A stretch of DNA of 64,000 bases from UBA2093 sp044340485 (GTDB taxonomy: Bacteria > Actinomycetota > Acidimicrobiia > Acidimicrobiales > Ilumatobacteraceae). Under the pieces are notes generated by a model. The model had not been told where the DNA came from, did no database searches, and was given only the letters and a program-made list of their open reading frames with translations. How positions within the stretch are numbered: the stretch's first letter is position 1; the number at the start of each line of letters is the position of its first letter. A program made the position numbers and the translations under genes. The stretch spans positions 30,172 to 94,171 of the forward strand of contig JBIITN010000005.1 in NCBI GenBank assembly GCA_044340485.1, in the 5' to 3' direction. This document shows, piece after piece, positions 27,468-37,000 of the stretch.

Positions 27468-28003
27468 AAAACGGAATCACTCTTGAAATCGATAATGGAC
27501 TGTTTACAGTCATTGAATTTCAACATGTGAAGCCTGGTAAGGGCGGTGCTTTTGTGCGCACCAAATTGCGCAACCTTCGAAATGGCAACGTGTTCGATAA
27601 GACCTTCAACGCAGGCATCAAGGTGGAACAAGCGATTCTCGAAAAGAAAGACATGCAGTTCCTCTATCGAGACGGCGATGACTACGTCTTTATGGACACA
27701 GCCTCGTACGACCAGATGCACGTACAACCAGTAGCCCTCGGAGATGTTGCCGATTATTTGGTGGAATCGGCCGTTGCGATTATCGCCGTCTATAACGGCG
27801 AAATTGTCTCTGTGGAAATTCCTGCATCCGTTGAATTGGCAGTGACCGAAACCGAACCAGGTGTGCAGGGAGACCGTGTATCTGGTGCGCGCAAACCCGC
27901 AACAGTAGAAACCGGGAAAGTGATTCAAGTTCCACTATTTGTCGAAATCGGAGATCGTGTCAAAGTTGATACACGCTCTGGTGACTACATCACCCGCGTA
28001 TAA
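27440..28003 (+). CDS. efp: Translation elongation factor P
   Basis: EF-P relieves ribosome stalling at consecutive prolines. The 187-residue product has all three beta-barrel domains: N-terminal KOW-like with STNDLKNGITLEID, the loop VKPGKGGAFVRTKLRN whose Lys34 is the usual modification site, the OB domain with YRDGDDYVFMD, and the C-terminal signature region ending GDRVKVDTRSGDYITRV. No recognisable EF-P modifying enzyme is in the window. It overlaps pepQ and is followed two bases later by nusB. Confidence 0.97.
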   Translation: MPAISTNDLKNGITLEIDNGLFTVIEFQHVKPGKGGAFVRTKLRNLRNGNVFDKTFNAGIKVEQAILEKKDMQFLYRDGDDYVFMDTASYDQMHVQPVALGDVADYLVESAVAIIAVYNGEIVSVEIPASVELAVTETEPGVQGDRVSGARKPATVETGKVIQVPLFVEIGDRVKVDTRSGDYITRV

Positions 28004-28005
28004 CT

Positions 28006-28452
28006 GTGTCGTCAGAAACTGGGGGAGACGAGCCAGACTTTGCTCGGCGTCGTCATGATGAACGCTCTGACGCACGTGAGCAATCGCTCATGCTGTTGTA
28101 TGAGGCGGAACAACGCGGAGTTGCGCCGTCGACTCTGTTTGAAGATCGAGGAGTCGCGTCAGCAGAAATGACATCTATTCTCGTGACCGGGGTAGAGAAC
28201 CACATCAGTGACATCGATCTTCACATCATTGAAAATGCCAAGGGTTGGGCAATCGACCGAATGCCAGCACTCGATCGAGCAATCTTGAGAATCGCTATTT
28301 TTGAGCTATTACATCGCTCTGATACTCCGGTGGCCGTGGTCATTGATGAGGCCGTAGAACTGGCAAAACGCTTCTCCACTGACGACTCGGGCAGGTTTGT
28401 CAACGGGGTGTTGTCCGCAGTTGCTCGAACGGTTCGCCCCACAGAGGCATAG
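28006..28452 (+). CDS. nusB: Transcription antitermination factor NusB
   Basis: NusB with NusE (S10) binds boxA RNA and supports antitermination in rRNA operons. The 148-residue helical protein shows RRHDERSDAREQSLMLLYEAEQ at the start, the WAIDRMPALDRAILRIAIFELL core and VVIDEAVELAKRFSTDDSGRFVNGVL. Start is GTG 28006. Its position after efp is conserved. A boxA-like sequence is proposed at 63378-63388 in the rRNA leader. Confidence 0.95.
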   Translation: MSSETGGDEPDFARRRHDERSDAREQSLMLLYEAEQRGVAPSTLFEDRGVASAEMTSILVTGVENHISDIDLHIIENAKGWAIDRMPALDRAILRIAIFELLHRSDTPVAVVIDEAVELAKRFSTDDSGRFVNGVLSAVARTVRPTEA

Positions 28453-28461
28453 TCAATACGT

Positions 28462-29901
28462 ATGCAAAAAATTCGTAACGTCGCGTTACGTGTGGGCCAA
28501 GCACCCACTGCATGGTGGATCGTCGTCGCAATGGTGGTGGTGTACGTCATCGTCGTCAGCAGGGTGCTCATTGATGTTCATCTCGGACTAGGAACGTCGT
28601 CGTACGACATCGGTCTCTACGACCAAGGTGCATGGTTGCTGTCAAGGTTTGAAGCGCCTTTTGTCACTTTGATGGGTCGAAATCTGCTCGGCGACCATGC
28701 ATCGATCGTGATGTTTTTCGTGGTGCCGTTTTACTGGTTGATTCCTGGCAGCGAGACCTTACTTGTATTGCAAACAATTGCAATCGGTGCTGGCGCATTG
28801 CCGCTTTTTGCGTACACACGTAAAGCATTAGAAAGCGATCTTCTTGCGGTGGGTATCGCCGCGTGTTGGCTGTTGAATCCGGCGGTGAACGGCACTGCGT
28901 ACGAGAACTTTCACCCTGATGGATTCATTGGTCTGTTTCTTCCACTTGCGTTGTATGCGGCTCTTACCGAACGGTGGCGTCTGTATCTAGTGGCGTTCGT
29001 GTTGTGTTTAACCGTGAAAGAAGACGTTGCACTTGTCATGGTGCCGCTAGGTGTCTTTGTGGCGTTGCGCAAACATCGAAAATGGGGAGTAGTGACAGCG
29101 ATTGCATCGATAATCGCCACGATCGTAGGAATGTTTATTTTGATGCGGTCATTGATTGGTGTGCCCACGCGTAACGCGTGGCGCATTCCATTTGGCGGAC
29201 CGTGGGGCCTTGTGAAAGAAACGATCACCAATCCACTTAATGTGTGGCGTTATCTCACGAGTGAAGAGCGTCCGCTCTATCTCTGGAAGATGGTGGCACC
29301 TTTTGCAGGAGTTTTTTTGTTAGTGCCCGATCTCGCACTGATCAGCGTATTCGTGATCGCGGCCAACATTGTGAGCACGTTTTGGTATCAGTTTCACATC
29401 GAGTATCACTACTCCCTTATCGCTGTACCTGGTCTCATCTTTGGCACCGTGTACGCACTGCAGCGCGTCATCATGAAATACCGACAGGCCCTAGTGGCGA
29501 TTGTCTGTATCACCACTCTTGCAACGTCGTATTTGTGGAGCCCACTTCCTTTTGCAAAGACGCCCTACCCACATTGGCCTGCCAGCCATCCCGTGGCTGT
29601 TGCCGCCAGAGACATCATCAAGACGGTTCCAGACGATGCATCTATCTCGGTCTTTCACAGCCTTGCGCCACACCTTGCCCATCGCAAAGAGGTGTATCAA
29701 TTTCCCACGCCGTTTCGTGTGGTGCTGTATGGCGTCGATTTGTCATTAGAGAATTCGCGCCTTGCCCAGGCTGAGACCATTGAGTACGTGGTATTGCCAA
29801 TCAACAAAGACCAGCAAATGGCAGACGACTGGGCGAGAGAAGCAGGTGCGTTTACTCGCGTAGCTGTCAACGAGTATTGGGAAGTGTTCCAGAGAAAATA
29901 A
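28462..29901 (+). CDS. DUF2079 polytopic membrane protein
   Basis: A 479-residue integral membrane protein with roughly ten hydrophobic segments. The motif TSSYDIGLYDQGAWLLSRF, the later LLGDHASIVMFFVVPFYW and NPAVNGTAYENFHPD are hallmarks of DUF2079, which resembles GT-C type glycosyltransferases and is common in actinobacteria. The extracytoplasmic loop after the first helix holds the Asp-rich segment expected to bind substrate in GT-C enzymes. The donor and acceptor are not known. It stands alone between nusB and the pyr operon. Confidence 0.85.
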   Translation: MQKIRNVALRVGQAPTAWWIVVAMVVVYVIVVSRVLIDVHLGLGTSSYDIGLYDQGAWLLSRFEAPFVTLMGRNLLGDHASIVMFFVVPFYWLIPGSETLLVLQTIAIGAGALPLFAYTRKALESDLLAVGIAACWLLNPAVNGTAYENFHPDGFIGLFLPLALYAALTERWRLYLVAFVLCLTVKEDVALVMVPLGVFVALRKHRKWGVVTAIASIIATIVGMFILMRSLIGVPTRNAWRIPFGGPWGLVKETITNPLNVWRYLTSEERPLYLWKMVAPFAGVFLLVPDLALISVFVIAANIVSTFWYQFHIEYHYSLIAVPGLIFGTVYALQRVIMKYRQALVAIVCITTLATSYLWSPLPFAKTPYPHWPASHPVAVAARDIIKTVPDDASISVFHSLAPHLAHRKEVYQFPTPFRVVLYGVDLSLENSRLAQAETIEYVVLPINKDQQMADDWAREAGAFTRVAVNEYWEVFQRK

Positions 29902-29947
29902 CGGCGTTGGTGGGTCTGTAGAACTAGCGAGAGATAGTTGCGCTCTG

Positions 29948-29953
29948 TATGAT
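29948..29953 (+). promoter_or_regulatory. Putative -10 box (TATGAT) of the pyr operon
   Basis: TATGAT matches the -10 consensus at five of six positions. It places the transcript start near 29960, just before the PyrR-binding hairpin, so the hairpin would be the first element of the message, as described for mycobacteria. No good -35 is seen at 16-18 bases upstream. Confidence 0.4.
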
Positions 29954-29962
29954 GTGACCCGA

Positions 29963-29993
29963 CCGTAAAACGAGTCCTGTGAGGCTCGAACGG
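29963..29993 (+). promoter_or_regulatory. PyrR-binding loop in the pyr leader RNA
   Basis: The loop AGTCCTGTGAGGCT (29973-29986) fits the PyrR-binding consensus ARUCCNGNGAGGYU at every fixed position. It is held by an upper stem CGAG/CTCG (29971-29974 with 29985-29988), an asymmetric purine bulge AAAA opposite A, and a lower stem CCGT/ACGG (29963-29966 with 29990-29993), which is the classical anatomy. The 3' strand of the lower stem runs into the Shine-Dalgarno GGAGGG (29992-29997). I see no terminator, so the expected control is translational repression, as shown for Mycobacterium smegmatis, when PyrR is bound with UMP. Confidence 0.85.
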
Positions 29994-30003
29994 AGGGACA
30001 TAG

Positions 30004-30120
30004 ATGAATTCTGTATGCGCGGATCCGTCCGCGAGTTGTTCAAGCGCGAAAGCCGTATCACTGGTTCCAGTGACAGCTCTGGTACCAGTGCTGTACAGCC
30101 AGACTCGCCGGCAGCGCTAA
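30004..30120 (+). CDS. Putative 38-residue pyr leader ORF coupled to pyrR
   Basis: This short frame has the best ribosome site in the region: GGAGGG ends six bases before ATG 30004. It encodes 38 residues rich in Ser, Ala and Val and ends in a run of basic residues. The TAA stop (30118-30120) overlaps an ATG that is in frame with pyrR (TAATG). A ribosome that reads this ORF would therefore reinitiate on pyrR, and PyrR bound to the hairpin would hide the only good ribosome site. No homologue is recognised. The alternative is that the frame is not translated and pyrR starts elsewhere. Confidence 0.55.
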   Translation: MNSVCADPSASCSSAKAVSLVPVTALVPVLYSQTRRQR

Positions 30121-30686
30121 TGGCATCTCAACCCCTTCCTGGTCAGTCGAGATCCGCCTCGTCTCTTCACGCATCTTCTGAGGCAGTTGTTTTGTCGCAG
30201 GCCGACATCCGGCGAGCAATCACTCGCATCTCTCATGAGATCGTCGAACGCAACGCAGATCTTTCTGACATCGTGGTAGTCGGAATGCAAACAGGGGGAG
30301 TGTGGATCGCAGAGGCGATTTGTCGAAATCTCACATCAATCGAGCCATCTGTGACGGTTCCTCTCGGGGTCGTAGATGTCACGATGTACCGCGACGATTA
30401 CACGCTGCGCCCTGTTGTTGTTGGGGCCCCTACAAACATTCCCGTGGAACTCACTGGCAAGACGGTGGTTCTTGTTGATGATGTTCTCTACACCGGACGT
30501 ACCGTACGAGCTGCTCTCGAGGCGCTCAATGATCACGGCCGACCCAGACGAGTGCAGCTAGCGGTGTTAGTTGATCGTGGCCACCGAGAGCTTCCGATAC
30601 GCCCAGACTTTGTTGGGAAGAACATTCCCACACACATTTCTGATGAAGTGGATGTGTCTGATGAGGCTGTAGTGGTTCGTTCATGA
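30120..30686 (+). CDS. pyrR: Bifunctional pyr operon regulator / uracil phosphoribosyltransferase PyrR
   Basis: PyrR senses UMP and binds the pyr leader; it also has uracil phosphoribosyltransferase activity. Starting at ATG 30120 gives 188 residues, the family length. A longer frame opens at GTG 29979, but that codon lies inside the PyrR-binding loop and has no ribosome site. Core motifs are SQADIRRAITRISHEIVERN, VGMQTGGVWIAE, the DDY segment (MYRDDYTLRP) and the PRPP loop TVVLVDDVLYTGRTVRAAL. The first 20 or so residues are Ser/Ala rich and not conserved. The stop overlaps pyrB as ATGA. Confidence 0.92.
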   Translation: MASQPLPGQSRSASSLHASSEAVVLSQADIRRAITRISHEIVERNADLSDIVVVGMQTGGVWIAEAICRNLTSIEPSVTVPLGVVDVTMYRDDYTLRPVVVGAPTNIPVELTGKTVVLVDDVLYTGRTVRAALEALNDHGRPRRVQLAVLVDRGHRELPIRPDFVGKNIPTHISDEVDVSDEAVVVRS

Positions 30687-31633
30687 AGCATCTGCTGTCT
30701 GCACGCGATCTTGATAGAGAGTCAATTGGCTCGCTGCTCAACCTGACTGACCACATGGTGGAGATCAATAAGCGTCCCGTTCCGAAAGTCCCTGCACTTC
30801 GCGGCAAGACAGTTGCGAGCGTATTTTTCGAAGACAGCACACGTACTCGTTTAAGTTTTGAGACCGCGGCAAAGCGACTTTCCGCAGATGTGATGACATT
30901 CAGTGCATCGTCATCAAGCGTGAACAAGGGCGAAAGTATTCGCGACACCGTAGAAACTCTCTCAGCCATGGGTGTCGATGCATTCATAGTCCGCCACAAA
31001 TCAAGTGGTGTTCCGCTCGCGGTCACGAATTGGACATCCGCATCTGTTGTGAACGCTGGTGATGGCTGGCATCAGCATCCAACGCAGGCACTTCTTGATG
31101 CGTACACGATTACCCGCGAGAAAAGCACGGGTAACGATCTTGCTGGTATTCGCGTTGCCATTGTGGGCGATGTGAAACACAGTCGCGTGGCCCGAAGCAC
31201 AACACAAGTTCTCACTGCGTTGGGCGCAACCGTTACGTTTGTGGCTCCCACCACGCTGTTGCCCCATGACGTATCGGCCCAAGGTGCTATGGCTTCGTCA
31301 AGCCTTGACGATGTCATCGATAACTGTGACGTGCTGTACATGTTGCGCATGCAAAAAGAACGAATGGATCACGCATTGATTCCCCCCATTGGGGAATATT
31401 GCGAACGTTTTGCTCTCACCAGCCAACGTGTGCAGCGACTGCGCAGTGATGCGTTGCTCATGCATCCAGGCCCTATGAATCGTGGGGTAGAGATGCAGGT
31501 GGACCCAAGCGAACTTGCACAATCACGAATTCTCACTCAAGTAACAAATGGCATTGCAGTCCGAATGGCAGTGCTGTTTTCGTTGCTTGGTTCTGGCAGT
31601 ACTTCCAGTCTTTCTCAAGGAAATGAATCATGA
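30683..31633 (+). CDS. pyrB: Aspartate carbamoyltransferase catalytic subunit PyrB
   Basis: Makes N-carbamoyl-aspartate in the committed step of pyrimidine synthesis. The 316-residue product has the carbamoyl-phosphate motif FFEDSTRTRLSFETAAKRL, the second site with SSVNKGESIRDTVETL, HPTQALLDAYTI, and the C-terminal LLMHPGPMNRGVEM. No regulatory chain gene (pyrI) is nearby, so control should come from PyrR and from other enzymes. Coupled to pyrR and pyrC by ATGA overlaps. Confidence 0.97.
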   Translation: MKHLLSARDLDRESIGSLLNLTDHMVEINKRPVPKVPALRGKTVASVFFEDSTRTRLSFETAAKRLSADVMTFSASSSSVNKGESIRDTVETLSAMGVDAFIVRHKSSGVPLAVTNWTSASVVNAGDGWHQHPTQALLDAYTITREKSTGNDLAGIRVAIVGDVKHSRVARSTTQVLTALGATVTFVAPTTLLPHDVSAQGAMASSSLDDVIDNCDVLYMLRMQKERMDHALIPPIGEYCERFALTSQRVQRLRSDALLMHPGPMNRGVEMQVDPSELAQSRILTQVTNGIAVRMAVLFSLLGSGSTSSLSQGNES

Positions 31634-32952
31634 CAAGCCATTCATCTCGCGCACCCATTGCACAAACCTCGCCCGGATCTCGGATAGTGATTTCAGGTGG
31701 AACGGTTGTGTCAGGCGGTACGGAATCACGTGTTGATGTCGCCGTGGTCGACGGAGTCATCGTGGAAGTTGGAACGTCTCTATCTGGAGACATCTCGCTC
31801 GATGCGACGGACTCATATGTGTCATCTGGATTTGTCGACCTACACACTCACTTGCGAGAGCCAGGACGCGAGGAAGCTGAGACGATTGAAACGGGCAGTC
31901 GAGCTGCAGCGCTTGGTGGTTACACCGCAGTCGTAGCGATGCCAAACACCGACCCTGCCCAAGACAGCGTTGCTGTTGTGGAATTCGTTCGTAACGCCGG
32001 AAAACGTGCAGGACTGTGTGATGTGTTTCCCTCTGGTTGCATCACTGTGGGTCGTCACGGTGAACAACTTGCACCGTATGCTCAGCTCTCGCGTGCAGGC
32101 GTACATCTGTTTACCGATGACGGCAATGGTGTACAGGATCCGTTACTGATGCGTCGCGCGCTTGAATACTCGCGAGATTTGAACATTGTTCTCGCGCAAC
32201 ATTGTGAGGTGTCGCGTCTCACTGAAGGTGCTGTGATGCATGAAGGTGAATGCTGTACGCACATGGGCGTTCCAGGTTGGCCCGCATTGGCAGAAGAGCT
32301 GATGCTGTATCGCGACATTGAGCTTGTGCGCGTAACGGGTGCGCCCATGCATTTTCTTCACCTTTCTACTGCGGGAAGCGTGGAGTTGGTTCGTTCAGCA
32401 AAGCGTGACGGGTTGCCCGTGACGGCTGAAGTGACGCCGCATCATCTCTCGCTGACCGACGAACATCTCACCGGATTTGATCCGTTGTTCAAGGTAAACC
32501 CACCCTTGCGCACACGAGAAGACATCGATGCACTGATAGAGGGTGTACGTGATGGCACGATTGACGCGGTTGCCACAGATCATGCACCTCATACCGACCA
32601 TACAAAACAGATGCCTCTTGATCAGGCGCCTCCAGGCATGCTCGGTCTACAAACTGCGTTAGCAGTGACGAATACCGTGATCGGTTTGTCACCAACTCAA
32701 GTAGTTGATTTGTTCTCAGTGAATCCAGCGCGCATTGCCGGAATTGCAGATCAACATGCACGACCTATTGCAGTCGGGGAGCCCGCTCACATCGCGGTGT
32801 GGGATTTGGCAACAACCACAGAGATTTCGCGAAATGACATGGTGAGCAAAAGTCGCAACACTCCGTACCACGGGATGACCGTGCGAGGCAGAGTGCGACA
32901 CACGATGTTTGGTGGAGAGATAGTTGTTCAGGAAGGAAAAGCACAAAAGTGA
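31630..32952 (+). CDS. pyrC: Dihydroorotase PyrC
   Basis: Cyclises carbamoyl-aspartate to dihydroorotate. The 440-residue amidohydrolase has the metal motif VDLHTHLREPGREEAETIE, the GYTAVVAMPNTDPAQDS segment, later histidines in AQHCEVSRL and MHFLHLSTAGSVEL, and the catalytic aspartate region VATDHAPHT. It is a type I enzyme of the Gram-positive kind. Residues 1-18 are Ser/Ala/Pro rich and not part of the fold. The end overlaps carA as GTGA. Confidence 0.96.
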   Translation: MTSHSSRAPIAQTSPGSRIVISGGTVVSGGTESRVDVAVVDGVIVEVGTSLSGDISLDATDSYVSSGFVDLHTHLREPGREEAETIETGSRAAALGGYTAVVAMPNTDPAQDSVAVVEFVRNAGKRAGLCDVFPSGCITVGRHGEQLAPYAQLSRAGVHLFTDDGNGVQDPLLMRRALEYSRDLNIVLAQHCEVSRLTEGAVMHEGECCTHMGVPGWPALAEELMLYRDIELVRVTGAPMHFLHLSTAGSVELVRSAKRDGLPVTAEVTPHHLSLTDEHLTGFDPLFKVNPPLRTREDIDALIEGVRDGTIDAVATDHAPHTDHTKQMPLDQAPPGMLGLQTALAVTNTVIGLSPTQVVDLFSVNPARIAGIADQHARPIAVGEPAHIAVWDLATTTEISRNDMVSKSRNTPYHGMTVRGRVRHTMFGGEIVVQEGKAQK

Positions 32953-34028
32953 ACGAAGCAGCATTGGTATTAGAAGACGGATCAGTCTTCGAGGGGGAGT
33001 CTTTTGGTTTTGCGCCTGAGAATGGGATCGCGTCTGGAGAGGTTGTTTTCAACACAACGATGACTGGTTATCAAGAAGTGATGACCGACCCTTCGTATGC
33101 AGGACAGATTGTGACGTTCACTACCTCTCACATCGGTAACTACGGAGTGACCTCATACGACAATGAGTCACGTTCTCCATTTGCACGAGGGATGATTGTG
33201 AGAGATCTCTCCCGACGTCGTAGCAACTGGCGTAGTGAGGGTGATCTCGACCAGATGTTGTGTGAACAAAAGGTGCCAGCTATTGGCGGTATCGACACTC
33301 GGCGCTTAACACGAATGCTGCGTGACTCTGGTTCGATGCGAGGCGCTTTTGGTACGGCAAACGAATCAGACCTTCTCACCGCTGCGAAGAAAGAAACGGG
33401 AACAAGCGGTATAGATCTTGTTGCTCAAGTAACTACCAACAAACCGTATTCGGTAAACGGAAATGGAAAATTTCATGTGGTGGCTTTTGATTTCGGAATT
33501 AAGTCAACCATCCTGCGTTGCCTCACAGAGTTTGCATCGGTCACAGTTGTGCCTGCCTCTACATCAGTAGATGAGGTTGTTGCGCTAAATCCACATGGAA
33601 TCTTTCTGTCGAATGGTCCTGGGGATCCAGAGATGGTGACGTATGCACCACCTGTCATTCGAGAACTTGTCGAAAAGGGGATTCCGACGTTTGGCATTTG
33701 TCTAGGACATCAGATGTTGTCTCTTGCATTTGGTGGCACCACTTTTAAATTGCCATTCGGGCATCACGGTGGCAACCATCCGGTGAGAAATCTGGAAACG
33801 GGTGCGGTCGAAATCACGAGCCAAAACCACAACTTCTGTGTGGACCCTGATTCACTGAGCGCCGTAGCAGAGATCACGCACATCAATTTGAATGACCAAA
33901 CGAACGAGGGAATGCGGATTAAAAACGCTCGCGCGTTCAGCGTGCAGTACCACCCCGAAGCAGGACCTGGGCCTCATGACAGTCGTTACTTGTTTGGAAC
34001 ATTCTGCGAATTGATGGAGAAGAAATAA
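32949..34028 (+). CDS. carA: Carbamoyl-phosphate synthase small subunit CarA
   Basis: CarA is the glutaminase that feeds ammonia to CarB. The 359-residue product starts at GTG 32949 with ALVLEDGSVFEGESFG and has FNTTMTGYQEVMTDPSYAGQ, the oxyanion loop LSNGPGDPEM, the nucleophile Cys251 in FGICLGHQML, and the His-Glu pair in FSVQYHPEAGPGP. Because argF is also in this window, the enzyme serves both the pyrimidine and the arginine pathways unless a second copy exists. The stop overlaps the carB ATG (TAATG). Confidence 0.97.
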   Translation: MNEAALVLEDGSVFEGESFGFAPENGIASGEVVFNTTMTGYQEVMTDPSYAGQIVTFTTSHIGNYGVTSYDNESRSPFARGMIVRDLSRRRSNWRSEGDLDQMLCEQKVPAIGGIDTRRLTRMLRDSGSMRGAFGTANESDLLTAAKKETGTSGIDLVAQVTTNKPYSVNGNGKFHVVAFDFGIKSTILRCLTEFASVTVVPASTSVDEVVALNPHGIFLSNGPGDPEMVTYAPPVIRELVEKGIPTFGICLGHQMLSLAFGGTTFKLPFGHHGGNHPVRNLETGAVEITSQNHNFCVDPDSLSAVAEITHINLNDQTNEGMRIKNARAFSVQYHPEAGPGPHDSRYLFGTFCELMEKK

Positions 34029-37000
34029 TGCCGCGCCGTAATGATATTGAAAGCATCCTGATCATTGGATCAGGTCCGATTGTGATCGGACAGGCGTGCG
34101 AGTTTGACTATTCAGGGACACAGGCATGTCGAGTGTTGCGACAAGAGGGGTACCGGGTCATTCTCGCGAACTCGAACCCCGCAACGATTATGACTGACCC
34201 AGATTTTGCAGATCGCACATACATCGAACCGCTGACACCCGAAGTACTCGCAAAGATCATCGAGCGTGAAAAGCCAGATGCAGTGTTGCCAACTCTTGGT
34301 GGTCAGACGGGTTTGAACTTGGCGATGGCGTTGTTTGAGAAAGGTCTCGTGGGTGTTCCTGGCACGCCTGAATTGATTGGTGCCAATGCGCAAGCAATTG
34401 CAACCGCAGAGGATCGCGAGAAGTTCAAGCACGCGATGATCGAGATCGGCCTGTCTGTTCCTCGTAGCGGCATTGCCCATTCAATGGAAGAGGCAGAGAA
34501 AGTTTTGGAGGAGATCGGTCTTCCCGTGATCATTCGCCCCGCGTACATCCTTGGCGGTCGCGGCACCGGTATTGCATCGACCCTTGACGAATTCGCAGCA
34601 GTCGTACGCGCTGGTCTTGAAGCCAGCCCCATTCAAGAGATTTTGATTGAGACATCAATTGTCGGGTGGAAAGAGTACGAGCTCGAGGTGATGCGAGACA
34701 GAAAAGACAACTGCGTCATCATCTGCAGTATTGAGAACTTTGATCCGATGGGTGTTCATACTGGCGACTCCATCACCGTTGCGCCAGCCCAAACTCTGTC
34801 TGACTTCGAGTATCAAAAGATGCGCGATGCTGCCTTTGCGTGTATTCGTCGAGTGGGAGTGGAAACAGGTGGCTCCAATGTGCAGTTTGCGTTGAATCCA
34901 GCCAATGGAGACATGGTTGTCATCGAGATGAACCCACGAGTGTCGCGCTCGTCGGCGCTTGCATCGAAGGCCACCGGATTTCCCATTGCAAAGATTGCAG
35001 CAAAGTTAGCGGTCGGATATTCCCTTGATGAGATCCCTAATGACATCACGCGTATGACGCCAGCAAGTTTCGAACCAACAATCGACTACGTAGTGACCAA
35101 AATTCCGCGGTGGGCATTTGAGAAACTGCCGGGCACCAGTGGTGTGCTTGGTACTCAAATGCAAAGTGTTGGTGAAGCGATGTCAATAGGTCGTACCTTC
35201 CCCGAGAGTTTGCAGAAAGGCTTGCGTTCACTTGAACAGGGCCGCATGGGACTGAACTGTGACCCGGGTGAACAACAGTTTGCATCTCTGTCAGATGATC
35301 AGCTTCTCGCAAAAGCAGCGATTGCAACACCAGATCGCATCTTCCAGGTTGGTGAAGCCTTGCGGCGAGGCCTCGGAATTGAGCGTGTTTTTGATGCTAC
35401 GAAAATTGATCCCTGGTTCTTGGACCAAATGCTCATGATTGTTGAAGAGCGTTTGGAACTAGAAAAGATGACACTTGCCGAGATGACACGTCCGCAATGG
35501 CGGCGATTGAAGCGGCTCGGTTTTTCCGATGCTCAAATTGCCTATGTGCTGGGTAGCAACGAGAGCACTGTGCGGAGCACACGTGTTGCATTGGGAGTTG
35601 TACCAGTATTCAAAACGGTTGATACGTGTAGTGCCGAGTTTGCCGCTGAGACGCCGTATCACTACTCAAGTTATGAAGATGAAACCGAGGTGCGTCCATC
35701 TGACAAACCACGTGTACTGATTCTGGGTTCTGGCCCCAATCGCATCGGGCAAGGAATCGAATTTGACTATTGCTGTGTCCATGCAAGCTTCGCGCTGCGT
35801 GATGCTGGTTTTGAAACAGTCATGGTGAACTGCAATCCCGAAACTGTGTCAACCGACTATGACACGTCTGATCGTTTGTACTTCGAGCCTCTAACCCACG
35901 AAGACGTGCTCAATGTGATTGAAGCCGAAACACAAGCAGCCGGTGGAAAGAAGCCAAAGATCATTGTGAGTTTGGGTGGACAGACGCCACTTAAGTTGGC
36001 CAGCGTTTTGGATGAAGATCTCATTGCAGGTACTGCGCCACAATCAATTGACGCTGCAGAAGACAGAGAGAAATGGAATGCACTGTGTGAACAGTTATCC
36101 ATCCCTCAGCCTCCTGGAGGTACTGCGGTCACCTTTGAACAGGCGAAAGCGATTGCTTTGCGTGTTGGTTTTCCGGTTCTTGTGCGACCTAGTTATGTAC
36201 TTGGTGGTCGTGCGATGCAGATCGTTCATGACCTCGACCACTTACAGCGCGCAATGGATGAATTGAGTGCCTTTGGCAGTTTGGGGAAAGAAGGTGGTTT
36301 GTCTGCCGAGCGTCCGGTGCTCGTTGATCGATTTCTGGAAGATGCCATCGAGGTGGATGTTGATGCTATTCGTGATCACACGGGTGACTTCATCGTTGGT
36401 GGTGTGATGGAACACGTCGAAGAAGCCGGCGTTCACTCTGGTGACAGTGCATGTGCGATTCCACCACAGACGTTGCCCGCATGGGTCGTAGAAGTGATCG
36501 AGGCATACACGAAAGTGATTGCTGATGCTCTTGACGTACGGGGCTTGCTCAATGTGCAGTTTGCTGTGGCAGGCACAACCGTGTATGTGATCGAAGCAAA
36601 TCCACGAGCATCGCGTACTGTGCCATTTGTCGCGAAAGCTACTGGCGTGCAGTTGGCCAAAGTTGCAAGCCGTGTCATGCTGGGCGCAACTCTTGTTGAA
36701 CTTCGTGAAGAAGGTGTTTTGGTAGATCCAGTCAACTTTGGTCATGTGGCAGTGAAGGAAGCGGTACTTCCGTTCAATCGATTCCCAGAGGTTGATACCG
36801 CGCTTGGTCCAGAAATGCGTTCCACTGGCGAAGTGATGGGTATCGCTCGCAGTTTTGGTCGTGCGTTTGTCAAGGCTCAGACTGCTGCTGGAACTGTGCT
36901 ACCTGATTCAGGGACGGTGTTCTTGTCTCTCGCCAATGCCGACAAGCCAGCCGGACTCGTGGTGACTAAGAGATTGCGTGAGCTTGGATACAAAGTTGCT

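Noticed and set aside
29979..30119. Longer PyrR starting at GTG 29979
   Set aside because: The GTG lies in the PyrR-binding loop, has no ribosome site, and adds 47 residues that are not part of the PyrR fold.
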